Origin: Mastigamoeba balamuthi | Lineage: Eukaryota; Evosea; Mastigamoebida; Mastigamoebidae | Length of the DNA stretch: 64,000 nucleotides | Direction of reading: 5' to 3' | NCBI GenBank assembly: GCA_902651635.1 | Contig: CACRSC010000055.1 | Location: forward strand, 124,001-188,000 | Shown: in pieces, positions 23,149 to 34,548 of the stretch | Numbering within the stretch: the first letter of the stretch is position 1 | Layout of the letters: the number at the start of each line of letters is the position of its first letter | The notes under the pieces: generated by a model | Seen by the model: the letters and a program-made list of their open reading frames with translations, nothing else | What the model was told of the DNA's origin: nothing | Databases searched by the model: none | Position numbers and translations under genes: made by a program

Positions 23149-23452
23149 GCCAGTAGGGGAGATTCTTGGAGCTGTGCTGAAAAAATCTAGAATAGTGAAC
23201 TGACCTGCGGTGCCAACGCAGACTGCAACGCAACTCGCTCGCAGTTCGTCGCGGCGGGTGGTGTGGCAAGAACAACGGGCTCAGACCAATACCTGTCAGA
23301 CACTGTCGTTCGTTGTTCTCTGATCGCAATTTCGGATCCAATAATCAACTGAAATAACAATGTTGCCGTAATGAATGTGGCGCTGGAAGTGGTGCAGAAA
23401 AGGTCCACAGCCGAATTCATATCGGGCTCAATTGGTAGCAGGAGCTCTCAGG
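23149..23452. promoter_or_regulatory. Divergent intergenic region, receptor C / RibD-like gene
   Basis: About 300 nt between divergently transcribed genes, so it should hold both promoters. On the receptor C side GATTTTTTC lies about 40 nt before the start. No TATA box was clear. Confidence 0.4.
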
Positions 23453-24269
23453 ATGGAGTCACCGCACCGCAGCCGCCCCCACACCGTGTTCCACGTCGCG
23501 GCCTCTGCCGACGGCTGCACGGACTTCCCCGAGATCGACATCCAGACCTACTACGCCACAGCCGCCCGTGCGTGGCCCGGCGCTGCCTCCCTGACGGGCG
23601 CCGACACGTTGGTCGTCGCCTCGCGCAGGTTCGCGCTGCCCACCGACGACCCCCACGACCCGGCCCCGGCCCCGGCCTGCGCCCCGTCGTCGCCCGGCAG
23701 CGGCCCCCTCGTCGTCATCGACACCAAGGCGAGCGAGACCCGAGTTTGGCCACACGGGTTTTGTTTCCCGTTGACTGACGTGTCCGCTTCCGCGTTTGGC
23801 TTCGGGTTGTTCTCCGCACCCCGCGGTCCATCTTCAGGGGCGCGTCAGGTGCTGGCGCGCGCTGCTCTCGCAGCCGCACTGGAGCAGCTGCGCGAGCGTG
23901 TGCACGGAGCGCACACCGGCGGAGCACGTGGCGTACCTGAGGTCGCTGGGCGTGGCCCCCGTCGTCGTCCCCGAGACCCCGGCGGGCTTCTGCGACCTGC
24001 GCGCCGCCCTCGACGAGGTGGAGAGGCGGTTCGCGCCGGCGACGGTCAGGGTCGACAGCGGTGGCACGCTGGCCGGGGCGTTGCTGGCCGCGGGCATCCT
24101 CGACGAGGTGAGCGTGCAGGTGGCCCCCGTGCTCGTGTGCGCCGGCGGGACGCAGTTCGCGTGGGCCAAGAGCGCCGGCACGGGTGTCGGCAGGCCCGCG
24201 CTCTCGCTCAAGTCCTGCGAGAGGCTCGGGGACATCGTCTGGCTCCGCTACGACGTCCGCGGCAGCTAG
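23453..24269 (+). CDS. RibD C-terminal-type reductase (dihydrofolate reductase-like fold)
   Basis: Two exons, 23453-23728 and 23838-24269, give 235 residues. The start FHVAASADGC, the middle GADTLVVASRRF and VVIDTKGRVRCW, and the end DSGGTLAGALLAAGILDEVS followed by VAPVLVCAGGT are the landmarks of the RibD_C family. Members reduce the ribosylamino pyrimidine in riboflavin synthesis or act as related NADPH-dependent reductases. There is no deaminase domain. The intron is modelled as GC-AG (AAG|GCGAGC) because this keeps the family block VVIDTKGRVRCW unbroken; a GT donor 12 nt later would insert four residues. It converges on TRM13 with 98 nt between stops. Whether it truly works in riboflavin synthesis cannot be told. 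Confidence 0.85.
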
Positions 24270-24367
24270 GCACGGCGCCAGAGGCCCCCCGTTCCACGCC
24301 CTCCCCCGTACGTGTGTATATCGAAAGCAGGAATCCCTGTGGGGCTGTTGGGACACACGCACAGCGT

Positions 24368-25845
24368 TCACGAGTCCGACGGGGCGGCAGACGGGGCAGA
24401 CGGGGCAGGAGGGGCGGGGGGGTCCCTCCTGCGCGTGGCCACGAGCAGCATGTTCTCGAGGGAGACGCTGGGGGCGACGTAGGTGAACAGGTTGGCGTCG
24501 AACCCGCGGTCGCGGAGCCAGAGGCAGCGCCCGGCGCAGAGCAGGTGCCTCGCCATCCTGCCGAGCTCTGCGCGCTCGGCGTTGGTCAGCCCCCCGTTCT
24601 CGGGCGGCCTGCGCTCGTCCGTGACGTCCATCGCGCACGTGCACCAGCTGACGATGTTGCAGAGCGCGCGGAACTCGGCGGGGCTGAAGCCCGCGTCCCG
24701 GACCCACCGCTTGTTGACGTACGCGCGCCACGAGCACTTGTGGAAGCAGCACTGCGCAAAGACGACGCCGGCGAAGCGCTTGGGGGCGATGCCCGCGCCG
24801 TCGCCGGCGGCCAGCGAGCACATGCAGCGCAGGCTGAGGTCGCTGGCGGCGCCGCAGAGGTGCTTGCCGTAGGCGGCGACCGAGGGGCTCGCGGCGAGGC
24901 CCTCGACGCGCGAGGCGTCAAAGTCCTTGATGTCGATCAGCACGCGCTCAAAGTCCTCGGTGCCGCGCTCGGCCTTGTGCTTGAACCTGCCGCGGTCGAT
25001 GAGCCAGAAGCGCCCGTGGACCGACGCGGCCGCGAGCGCCATGGCGACGCTGATCGAGAGCTTGGCGCGGCCGGCGCCGAACTCGATGTAGCTGCTGCAC
25101 TCGAGCAGCCCCGCCCTCTGCATGTGCGCCACGATCGAGCTGTGCTGCTCGCTGTGCTTGGCCGAGCCCCTGCATCCGCCGACGTCTTCCGCGCTCAGTG
25201 GCCGCAACAAAAATCAACTGACACGCGCGGCAAAACACAAGTGCAGAACAAAAAAGAGGGCTTTCACTCGTAGCTCGAGAACCCCAACCCACTGATGACG
25301 CCACCGCAAACCCCGAACTCTCGCAGAAACCGAAACCAGCAGACACAGGCGTTGACGTCATCGTGCAGAGAGAGAGAGACGCCCAGAAGAGGCAGAGGGC
25401 GCAGGCAGGGGGCGCACTTGTCCTCGGCGTCGCAGACGGGGTGGCGGAGCGGGAGGTCGACGACGGGGACCTCGGCGAGGCAGCGGGCGTGGGCGGCCCT
25501 GAGCCTGCCGACGAGGCCCCACGGCAGCACCGCCGGGCCCTCGTCCTCCTCCTCCTCGGCGCCCGACCCCGCGTTGGCGTCGAGCGCGTACGAGGGCAGG
25601 CTGGGCGCGCACTTGATGGCCGTGCCCGGGCACTTGCGCAGGTGGCTCTGGAGGCGCCAGGGCTCGACCGAGTGGTGCGGGTCCAGCGGGCAGGGCACCT
25701 TGGTCGCGCTCGCCGTGTGCGCAGCGCAGAACGCCGACCCGCGCGTGCGCTGCATGTGGCAGAAGCGCTTGCGCGTCGCCAGCCACAGGGAGCAGCGCGT
25801 CGCGTCGGTCTGCACGTGCTGCTGCGGTTCGGGCTCCGCCTCCAT
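24368..25845 (-). CDS. TRM13: tRNA 2'-O-methyltransferase TRM13
   Basis: Two exons, 25845-25418 and 25169-24368. TRM13 methylates the ribose at position 4 of tRNA-His, Gly and Pro. The N-terminus has the CCCH-like finger (CSLWLATRKRFCHMQRTRG) and the U11-48K-type CHHC finger CPLDPHHSVEPWRLQSHLRK followed by C. The second exon carries the SAM motif YIEFGAGRAKLS, then GKHLCGAASDLSLRC and QCCFHKCSWRAYVNKRW, which align with human TRMT13. Splicing at EDK|GSAKHSEQHSS restores frame. An upstream extension of the frame runs into the inverted repeat of the transposon 53 bp in front, so the ATG at 25845 is preferred. The insertion must have displaced the original promoter. Confidence 0.93.
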
Positions 25846-25898
25846 GTGTCGCGCGCCGCTGGGGGGAAGGAAGAGATTCTGGGAGATCTGCTGCGGTA

Positions 25899-25941
25899 GA
25901 GCACCCGGAAAAATCCGCGCCACCCGAAAAATCCGCGCCAC
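25899..25941 (+). repeat. Left terminal inverted repeat of the pogo-like element
   Basis: 43 bp starting GAGCACCCGG. It contains two head-to-tail copies of GAAAAATCCGCGCCAC, probably two binding sites for the transposase helix-turn-helix. It is the reverse complement of 27565-27607. Confidence 0.92.
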
Positions 25942-25957
25942 CGACAACAGAGAAATT

Positions 25958-27554
25958 TCAGCGTTGTTGAGGACGAAAGAGGCCCGCGCCCGCCATCATG
26001 GCGGCGACGAGGGGGTTGAGAGGGGCGACGGCCTGGGGGGCAGGTGCGGGCGCGTGCTGGAGGGGCTGCGGGGGGGCGGCGGCTGTCCCCTGGCGCAGGG
26101 CGGCAATGACCTCTGCAGAGGTGAGGACGCGGCTGTCGATGCGCACACCCGTCCGCGTTAGATACGGATGGCGTGGGGCGATAGCGGCTGAGACGTAGTC
26201 GCATCTGTCCAGTATGAGTTCTGGGCGGAGTGGGAACAGGCCACCACGGGAGAAACCGGAACGAACTGTCTCATCATACAGGGCATGATAGAGGGCCTTC
26301 CTGGCTGCAGAGAGCAGTCGTTCACGTTTATCATTGAGTGTCATAGTGCCTGTAAAGGAGATCTCCCGAGTGAGGTGGTGCTTGAACACAGCAAATACAC
26401 AGAGATCAAGAGGCTGCAGTATGTGTGTGCAGTGTGAGGGAAATGTCATAACATAGATGTTGTCCCTCATCAGCTCCTCGAGCAGATCCGCATTAGCACG
26501 TGATGAGTGGCTATCCAGAAGGAGAACCACTGGGGCATGAGGCTGACCGTGCTGCTCCCTGCGCTGGTGAATCTCGGGAACGAAGATTTTTTCCATCCAC
26601 TCGGAAAAAATCTTCCTGTTTATCCATCCCTTGGATGACCCTGCGAAGTTATAGTAGCCCACGTAATTGACAGCACCTCCAGGCAAATTAATCAGAGGAA
26701 AGATCAGACCGGGCTGAAGATGTGTTCCATCAGCACCAATGCAGAGTATAAGAGTAACATGCTCTGTCCAATTTGGAACATGACGTATCCCATGACGCCT
26801 GACACAATCAGCATCATAAATAACGACCTTGCGCTTATCAGTGCCTGGTGACAAAAACATCTCATCAAGATTGAAGAGTTGCCAGTCAGCTAGACGAAGT
26901 TCTGATTGAATCTGTTGATATAGGCCAAACCAGAGAGCAAGCTCCTCTCTTGATGCCTTGCGTTCCTAAAAGTATGTTAAAATCAATATATGTATACAAA
27001 TATATAGAAAGTTGGAAAATAATATTGACGTCATTTTACGAACCTCCTCAATCAGGCGAGGATGGGCCAAACGAATCTCTTGATATCTCTGAAGCATCTT
27101 GACTGCCCAGTCCGAAGTAAGAACCGGAATCATATCACTTGGATCGACCTGAATTCTATTATTGATAATTCGTCTTGCCTAATTGGATATTAAGTTGTGA
27201 TAGTAAGAATTGGGTTTATTATTTCTCCAAAAATAGTACCTCCTCAACAACATCTGCAATCTCGGGATCCTCCCCCTCGTTGAGGAAGAAGTCACGGAGC
27301 CACCTCAACAGCAGCTCCTCCTCGTCCTCTCTCAGTTGGCGGGGACGACCTAGTTCGTGAGGCTCTCGTTTTGCTGCTGTAGCAGCATTGGCCCTCTCCA
27401 GAGACCTTCTTGATACTCCTGTGGAGGCACATGCACAGCGTGTGCTGAAACCATGGCTAATAAGCCACCTTGCCTTTGCCTCTGCACTTCCCTGATCGCG
27501 ACCCTCCTGGGTTGCCAGCAGCAGGCGGGCTTCGTTCCTCTTGGTATTTGCCAT
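25958..27554 (-). CDS. Pogo/Tigger-type DDE_1 transposase
   Basis: Three exons, 27554-27240, 27178-27044 and 26965-25958, all in phase 0, give 485 residues. The N-terminal part (ASTGVSRRSLERANAATAAK, then ELGRPRQLREDEEELL) is a helix-turn-helix DNA-binding region. The catalytic core has three Asp: NLDEMF, VLLLDSHSSRANAD and HILQPLDLCVFAVFK, the DDD form typical of pogo/Tigger relatives. PNWTEHVTLILCIGADGTHL fits the DDE_1 family. The start MANTKRNEAR lies just inside the right inverted repeat; a longer frame reading out through the repeat into flanking DNA is not credible. Introns are more AT-rich (GTACTA and GTTCGT donors) than those of host genes, a hint of recent arrival. Confidence 0.9.
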
Positions 27555-27564
27555 TGTTTTCAAA

Positions 27565-27607
27565 GTGGCGCGGATTTTTCGGGTGGCGCGGATTTTTCCG
27601 GGTGCTC
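27565..27607 (-). repeat. Right terminal inverted repeat of the pogo-like element
   Basis: Perfect reverse complement of the left end, with the same doubled GAAAAATCCGCGCCAC unit, followed by the TA duplication. Confidence 0.92.
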
Positions 27608-27609
27608 TA

Positions 27610-27990
27610 TCTCTCCTGAGAGATTCAGCCACTGGATTTCCGTCATCGCTCCCCCACGTGGGTTCCTGCGCTTTGGCCTCGCTCACAGTATTGGCCACCG
27701 CTCATTGCCCGATTTGCCACACACGTGGAGCATTCTCACACTCTCGGCCCAGCAGTCTGCCCCCTCGCAGCGCGTGGCGCACACACCTACCCAGAGGAAA
27801 CCTTCAAGGGACCGATGGCCTGAGTGGCCGGGAAAGACTGAATGAGCGCCCATCTTGTTGATTTGGATTCCCACAACACGTGACGCACGCCACAGCGAGG
27901 AGAATAGCATGGGAATCGTCCGATGATGTTGGCCTCGTCTTCTTTTCCACTCCGGGGGTGTTGCAGTCGTGGGCAACTGATGCCCAACGT
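27610..27990. other. Spacer between transposon and the 4E-BP-like gene
   Basis: About 380 nt, the original upstream flank of TRM13 displaced by the transposon. A stretch near 27814 (GATGGCCTGAGTGGCCGG) looks like a tRNA box A, but no cloverleaf could be built around it. No gene supported. Confidence 0.4.
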
Positions 27991-28501
27991 TCACTTCCCC
28001 TCTGGGGTGCGCTGCTGCTGCTGCTGCTGCTGCGCATTGGGGCTCACCGGGGGTGGCGACAACCTGCGCAGCACGGGGAACGGGCTGCCCGTCGGGCTCC
28101 CGCAGCAGCTCGGCGGCCTCCAGAACCCCATCCTCGGCACCGGGGCTGTGACCTCGAACCTGCCCGTCTCTGGCGACCGCGGCGGCGACCCCGCAGCCTG
28201 CTGCTTGGCGATCATCTCGAGCTTCGCCAGCAGGCCTGCGGGAGCCGCTGCCTGCGCACCCGCCGAGTGCTGCTGCTGTTGCTGGAGGAGAAACTCGCGC
28301 GTGAAGACCTTCTTGCTGCTGCTTTCCCCCGCTGCGTGGGATGCGTGGGCGGAGTCAGGGAGGAGTGTCAGGGTGGATGGCTGGACGCTTGCTGTGGGCA
28401 ATGCACCGTGGGGGAGAGAGTGAGTGAGTGAGAAGAGAGAGAGAGAGAGAGAGAAGAGAAGGCTGGGTACCCTGGTGGGCCAGCGCCTGCCTGTTAGCCA
28501 T
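27991..28501 (-). CDS. Small Gln-rich protein with an eIF4E-binding-like motif
   Basis: Two exons, 28501-28471 and 28391-27991, give 143 residues starting MANRQALAHQ. The only recognisable feature is KKVFTREFLLQ at about residues 41-51. It resembles the eIF4E-binding helix of eIF4G (YDREFLL) and 4E-BPs (YxxxxL-phi) but has Phe in place of Tyr. Downstream are SPPRSPETGRF and other Ser-Pro sites, poly-Gln runs and a Pro-rich tail, so most of the chain is probably disordered. A 4E-BP-like translation repressor is one reading. It faces PPCDC across a shared promoter region. Confidence 0.6.
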
Positions 28502-28877
28502 CTCCCCCCGCACTCTGGCTGCCCCGCACGATTTTCAGTTTCGGTTTGCGTAGTACCTGGTGGGTCGGAGCGGCCGCGGAGACGGGAGGCGCACTGCACT
28601 CTTCCTCCGTGAGAACGAGCGTTCCCTGTAGGCCAGAGCATTTTCGTGCATTAACCCGGAAAACGGGCTCAAAACGCGGCGAACAGCGAGGGGTGGCGAT
28701 GGGGAACTGTAACCACGCGGACGAAAGAACGTCACAGCCATCAGGCACGATCCCGATCCGCCGTGCTTGTGCTTGACCTCGCAATCCGCGGACGACATCG
28801 CCTCCGCTATTTCCGCAGATATTTCCCCTCTGCGTAGATACGCATATCTTTCCCTGTCAGACACAGAAAAAAGCGCA
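28502..28877. promoter_or_regulatory. Bidirectional promoter region, 4E-BP-like gene / PPCDC
   Basis: 376 nt separate two divergent start codons. GATATTTCCCC at 28819-28829 and catatctttccc near 28843 lie 30-60 nt before the PPCDC start. Confidence 0.4.
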
Positions 28878-29689
28878 ATGCGCGTGCTGGTTGGGCTCAC
28901 AGGCTCAGTCGCGGCCATACGGGCGCCCAGGATCGCCAAGGAGCTCCTCGCGCGCGGCTGCGAGGTGCGCCTGGTGACCACGCACTCGGCACTGCACTTC
29001 TTCCGCGCCGAGGAGCTCCCGCCGGGCGTCGAGCTCGTCACCGACGAGACCGAGTGGTCCGCGTGGTCCAAAATCGGCGACCCTGTCGTCCACATACAGG
29101 CACGCGTGCCTCCCTTGGGTCATGCACGCTCGCAAAATAATCAATCGTGCCTGATGCACCGGCTTTCTGGGGTGGTTTTTCCCTCTGATTTTTTGCGGTG
29201 ACTGTGCAGCTGAGGGACTGGGCCGACGTCTTCGTCATTGCTCCGCTGTCTGCCAACACGCTGGGCAAGCTCGCCAACGGTCTCTGCGACAACCTCCTGG
29301 TGCCTCCTCCCCGTTCTCGACGTTTCGCAGCTCCTGCCCCGGCCGGGAATTGAACCGGGGACCGGTGGCATTCCGTGGATGCATGAACCGACCCCGCAAA
29401 CGCCAGACCTGCGTCGCGAGGGCTTGGAAGACGACCAAGCCGATGATCGTGGCGCCCGCGATGAACACGGCGATGTGGGAGCACCCGTTCACGGCCAAGC
29501 ACCTCGAGGTCCTGGGCTCTCTGGGCATTCGTGTCATCCCGCCCGTGTCCAAGCGCCTCGCCTGCGGCGACATCGGTGCGTTTTCCCCTTGGGCCAACTG
29601 CAGCATCTGACAGCCGTGCAGGCCAGGGCGGGCTCGCCGACGTCGAGACAATTGTCAGCACGGTTCTGAACTGCAGGCCAACACTGTGA
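28878..29689 (+). CDS. PPCDC: Phosphopantothenoylcysteine decarboxylase (HAL3/CoaC type)
   Basis: Exons 28878-29099, 29210-29299, 29407-29575 and 29622-29689 give 182 residues (human 204). The flavoprotein makes 4'-phosphopantetheine in coenzyme A synthesis. The start VGLTGSVAAIRAP binds FMN. The active-site His is in VVHIQLRDWAD. The Asn is in PAMNTAMWEHPF and the Cys in LACGDIG, all as in human PPCDC and plant HAL3. The last exon GGLADVETIVSTV matches human MAEVGTIVDKV. Intron 1 is GC-AG (CAG|GCACGC), which gives HIQLRDWAD opposite human HIDLRRWAD; a GT six bases later would insert two residues. Intron 2 contains a tRNA-like T arm. Confidence 0.95.
29330..29395 (-). pseudogene. tRNA-like relic inside PPCDC intron 2
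   Basis: The minus strand carries a box B (GGTTCAATTCC), a T-stem pairing at 4 of 5 positions and a 3' end GCCGGGGCA like a tRNA acceptor end plus discriminator. No matching 5' acceptor strand, D arm or anticodon stem could be paired. It is best seen as a decayed tRNA or tRNA-derived fragment. Confidence 0.35.
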
Positions 29690-29806
29690 CCCGTTGAAAT
29701 GCGTCTTGCATTCGAGGGGACACGTCCGCCCGTGTCCAGAAACACGACTAATCGTGCTCGTACTCGGATGTATTGCTGTGGACAGTGTTTTTTGGGGTGC
29801 TCTTGC

Positions 29807-30702
29807 TCACATGGGGGCGTCGTGCTGTTCCTGCTGCTGGTGGGAGAGGGAGTCTCTGATGCTGGGGTTGGCCTGTGCGATGAAGTGCCACACGGCTCTC
29901 CGCACTTCTTGCTCCCCGGCGGCGGTGTCGATGTCCGTGTACACGGGAGCCGCGTTTGTCGCCACGACTGGAGTCCTGGCGTAAGACACGAGCAGAGCCG
30001 CGGGGGGAAGAAACAGCCCGTACCGACTCTGAGTGTGTTTGTAGACGGGTCGCTTTGCAACTGCGCGCAAAACAGGTTCTCCAGCAGCGTAACGTCATCC
30101 CTGCAGGCGGCATGTGAGCTCAAAGGGGGAAAACGGCTGAAGCCCAACGAAACCCGAACCTGAGCGACAGCAGCTCGTTTCTGGCGGAGCACAGCTCGTT
30201 GACGCGGTCCTCGAGCTGCTGCCTGCGCTGCGCCATCGCGCGGGCGTCCTCGACCAGCTCCTGGTACCTCTTCGACGCGGCCGCGGCGCTGTCCGTTGCC
30301 ACGGCCGTGCGCCTGACCGCCTCGTCGACCTGCCTCCTGTGCTCCTCCGCCGGCCTCTTGCGCCTCGCGGCCTCCTCCGCCGCCCTCGCCCTCGCCGTGA
30401 GGTCTGCGCACAGCAGCGCATCAATAACATAATTTAATTACGACATACAAAACGTATATCATCGTGTTTATGACGTCATAACCGAATATGGCCGCGCGAC
30501 GGGTGGGACAGCGCAGGGGTGGTGCTGCTGAACGGGTACCCTGGAGGGTCTGGCGCAGGGTCTGCTGGCGCTGCGTGTAGTTGGAGCGCGCGGCGGCGAT
30601 GTCGGCCGAGGAGTGCTCGAGCAGCGACGGCACGGTGCTTTTGTTGACGACCTCGCGCACCTCTGAGAGGTACTTGAGCGTCGCCTCGAACTCGGCGCTC
30701 AT
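29807..30702 (-). CDS. Coiled-coil protein, possibly kinetochore Spc24-like
   Basis: Exons 30702-30540 and 30403-30160 are firm by frame; a third starts at 30100 and a last one, about 29975-29807, is less certain. The chain starts MSAEFEATLKYLSEVREVVN and runs through a long Arg/Glu/Ala-rich coiled coil ending RVNELCSARNELLSLR. It then has DDVTLLENLFC and a short C-terminal part with PVYTDIDTAAGEQEVRRAVW ahead of HFIAQ. Size, coil plus small C-terminal domain and a final aromatic helix are like Spc24 or Spc25 of the NDC80 complex. No signature residue proves this, and other short coiled-coil proteins remain possible. The junction between the last two exons is unresolved. Confidence 0.55.
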
Positions 30703-30915
30703 CTTCTCGGGGGGGTGGTCAGCTCCAGCGGCAAGCGCAGAACGGTTTTCGCGCCAAAATGATATCGCAATATCGGGGGGCGGGGAATATCTTCCGCGGA
30801 TAAAATGTACCACGGGATATCTGCGTTTTTCCTCTCTCGTTATTTCGGGGGTGTGCTTTAATTGTTGGGCACGTCCACCGGAAAACGCAAGCGAAGCGAA
30901 ACCGCGCAGGCCAGA
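30703..30915. promoter_or_regulatory. Bidirectional promoter region, Spc24-like gene / MAPK
   Basis: 213 nt between divergent starts. It holds ggggaatatc (30782-30791), gatatcgcaatatc and gggatatctgcg, forms of the GATATTYCC word seen near other starts. Confidence 0.45.
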
Positions 30916-33005
<2,090 letters not shown>

Positions 33006-33474
33006 CGAGGGCGGGCATCCCCAGCCATAGCCGCAGGGCCTCGCTGCGAGCTCCTCCCCCAGGCGAGGCGAGGGAGGGGGGCTGGCGGGGGCACCCGCGC
33101 ACCGGGCGCCCCCAGCAATACGGGCGGATGTAACGACAGCTGGCAAACCAGAGCCATCTTCTTTTGTTTCCCGCGGCCAGACTCCTTTTGTCTATTCGAA
33201 CATACCGAGACCGTCATCGCTCTCTCGAGGGGGAGGAGGGAGGGGTGCAGTGGTTTGATGGGTGTGGAGGGGAGGGTAGGGCGTTCTTGCATTGATGGTA
33301 CATACAGCGTGGGATGTATGGCAAGCCAAGGGCAGAGAGGCGAGCGAGAGGTGTGCGGTACGACGGCAACGAGGAGGGCCTGCGGGGCGTGGCTGGCTGT
33401 GCATGCGGTGACAAAGGACGCGAGCGGGGGGAAGGGGCCCTCGAGGGACGCCCCCCACCCCGCGCGTCTTCTCC
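33006..33474. other. Convergent spacer, MAPK to phosphatase gene
   Basis: About 470 nt holding the 3' ends of both convergent genes. GA/GGGA-rich patches occur. No gene supported. Confidence 0.45.
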
Positions 33475-34257
33475 CTAGGGGCTGGAGAGGGCAAGGCGCT
33501 CCGCAGAGGCGGCCGCGCGCTGGTCGTCGAGCTCGTGCTCCCACGCGAGCAGCTGGCTCATGAACCCGCAGTTGGGGCTGACGCAGCGGCAGCGCCTGAC
33601 GGCAGCGATGGCCTCGCACAGGCCGATGCACCTCTTCTTCATCAGGTACGCGATCACGATCGTGGGGCTCCTGCTGTACCCCGCAGCACTGCACCGACCG
33701 GGGCGCCATAAATAGACCGTCAGGCCGGCCGCCCCCGAAGCAGAACAACAGTTAAAACACGCCCCGGCGAGTGCAAAAACCCTGTTCGCAGCGCCGATCT
33801 CAAAATATCCTGAAATGAAGCCGGCGCTTTACCCGAATAGGAAACACTGCACGATCTTACGAGGAATTCCGCAAAACATCGCGACCGGATAAGGAAGGTG
33901 CAGCAGGGCTATTTTACCAGTGCACGAGGATATTTCCGCCCGACTGCAGCGCCGAGTCTATAAAACGCTCGGCCGCCGGGAACAGCGCGCGGATGTTGTA
34001 CGCGGGGCGGTCGTCCGCGGGCAGGACCTTGACCGTGACCCCCTTGTGCCGCGCCGGCACAAACTCATCGGCCACTTGAACTGCGCGGGGGGCGGGCGGG
34101 GGAGGGAAATATCTGCTGAGGAAAATATCCGCCACGTCATGTCCGATGCTTGCGGGTTTCACGCACGGATGTGGGTGATGTGGGCCGAGCGGAGGAGCGA
34201 CCCGTCCAGGCTCGCCGAGCGGGCCCCCAGCCAGAGCCCCGGCGCGATGGGGTCCAT
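33475..34257 (-). CDS. Small dual-specificity protein phosphatase
   Basis: Exons 34257-34167, 34080-33918 and 33688-33475 give 155 residues. The start MDPIAPGLWLGARSAS and HITHILQVADEFVP match the DUSP N-terminal strand (I-P-LYLG, ITHILN). The splice between exons 2 and 3 builds the active site HCAAGYSRSPTIVIAYLM (Cys nucleophile, Arg for phosphate); it lies across the junction VHC. The general acid is probably in LPADDRPAYNI. Length is that of an atypical DUSP without extra domains. It sits next to the MAPK and converges on it; a functional link is only a suggestion. The start codon is the first in frame near the conserved region; an upstream exon cannot be excluded. Confidence 0.9.
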
Positions 34258-34548
34258 CGGCGAGCCGGGCGCGCGCCTCTCCTCCTGTATGCTCCCCAGC
34301 GCTGGGCCTGGTGTGTCTGCTGACCCGACGAGAGTGGGGTTACAAGAAAAAGCCGAGATATCACCCCTCCGATACGACCCGACTTTCGCCGCTTCCGGCA
34401 GCCCGGAAAAGCTCTCTAGTAAAGAGTGCACTACCCGCCCTGCATTGAACCGCAGAATTCTCAGCGTGACGTGGTAAAAATCTCCCAGCGAAGATGCGCG
34501 TATCTCCCAGATACCATTCTGTGTTGCGCCAACCCCCGAGCCCACGAG
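34258..34548. promoter_or_regulatory. Bidirectional promoter region, phosphatase / ZNF830
   Basis: 291 nt between divergent starts. It holds gagatatcacccctcc near 34355, and gtaaaaatctccc and gtatctcccagatacc 35-75 nt before the ZNF830 start. Confidence 0.4.

Larger units (their letters stand above)
25899..27607 (-). mobile_element. Pogo-like DNA transposon, structurally complete
   Basis: 1709 bp bounded by 43-bp inverted repeats and flanked on both sides by TA (25897-25898 and 27608-27609), the Tc1/mariner-pogo target duplication. It encodes one DDE transposase on the minus strand with two introns. Both repeats are identical over 43 bp, the coding frame is open and the catalytic residues are present, so it is probably young. 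It sits in the 5' region of TRM13. Confidence 0.92.

Noticed and set aside
25264-25947. Longer TRM13 start reading through RIFRVARIFPG
   Set aside because: The added residues are a translation of the transposon's inverted repeat, not TRM13. The ATG at 25845 is used.
27555-27698. N-terminal extension of the transposase (MANTVSEAKAQ...)
   Set aside because: It runs outward through the inverted repeat into flanking host DNA. The start inside the element at 27554 is sufficient.
27805-27890. tRNA-like box A (GATGGCCTGAGTGGCCGG)
   Set aside because: No paired acceptor, anticodon or T stem, and no proper box B, could be found downstream.
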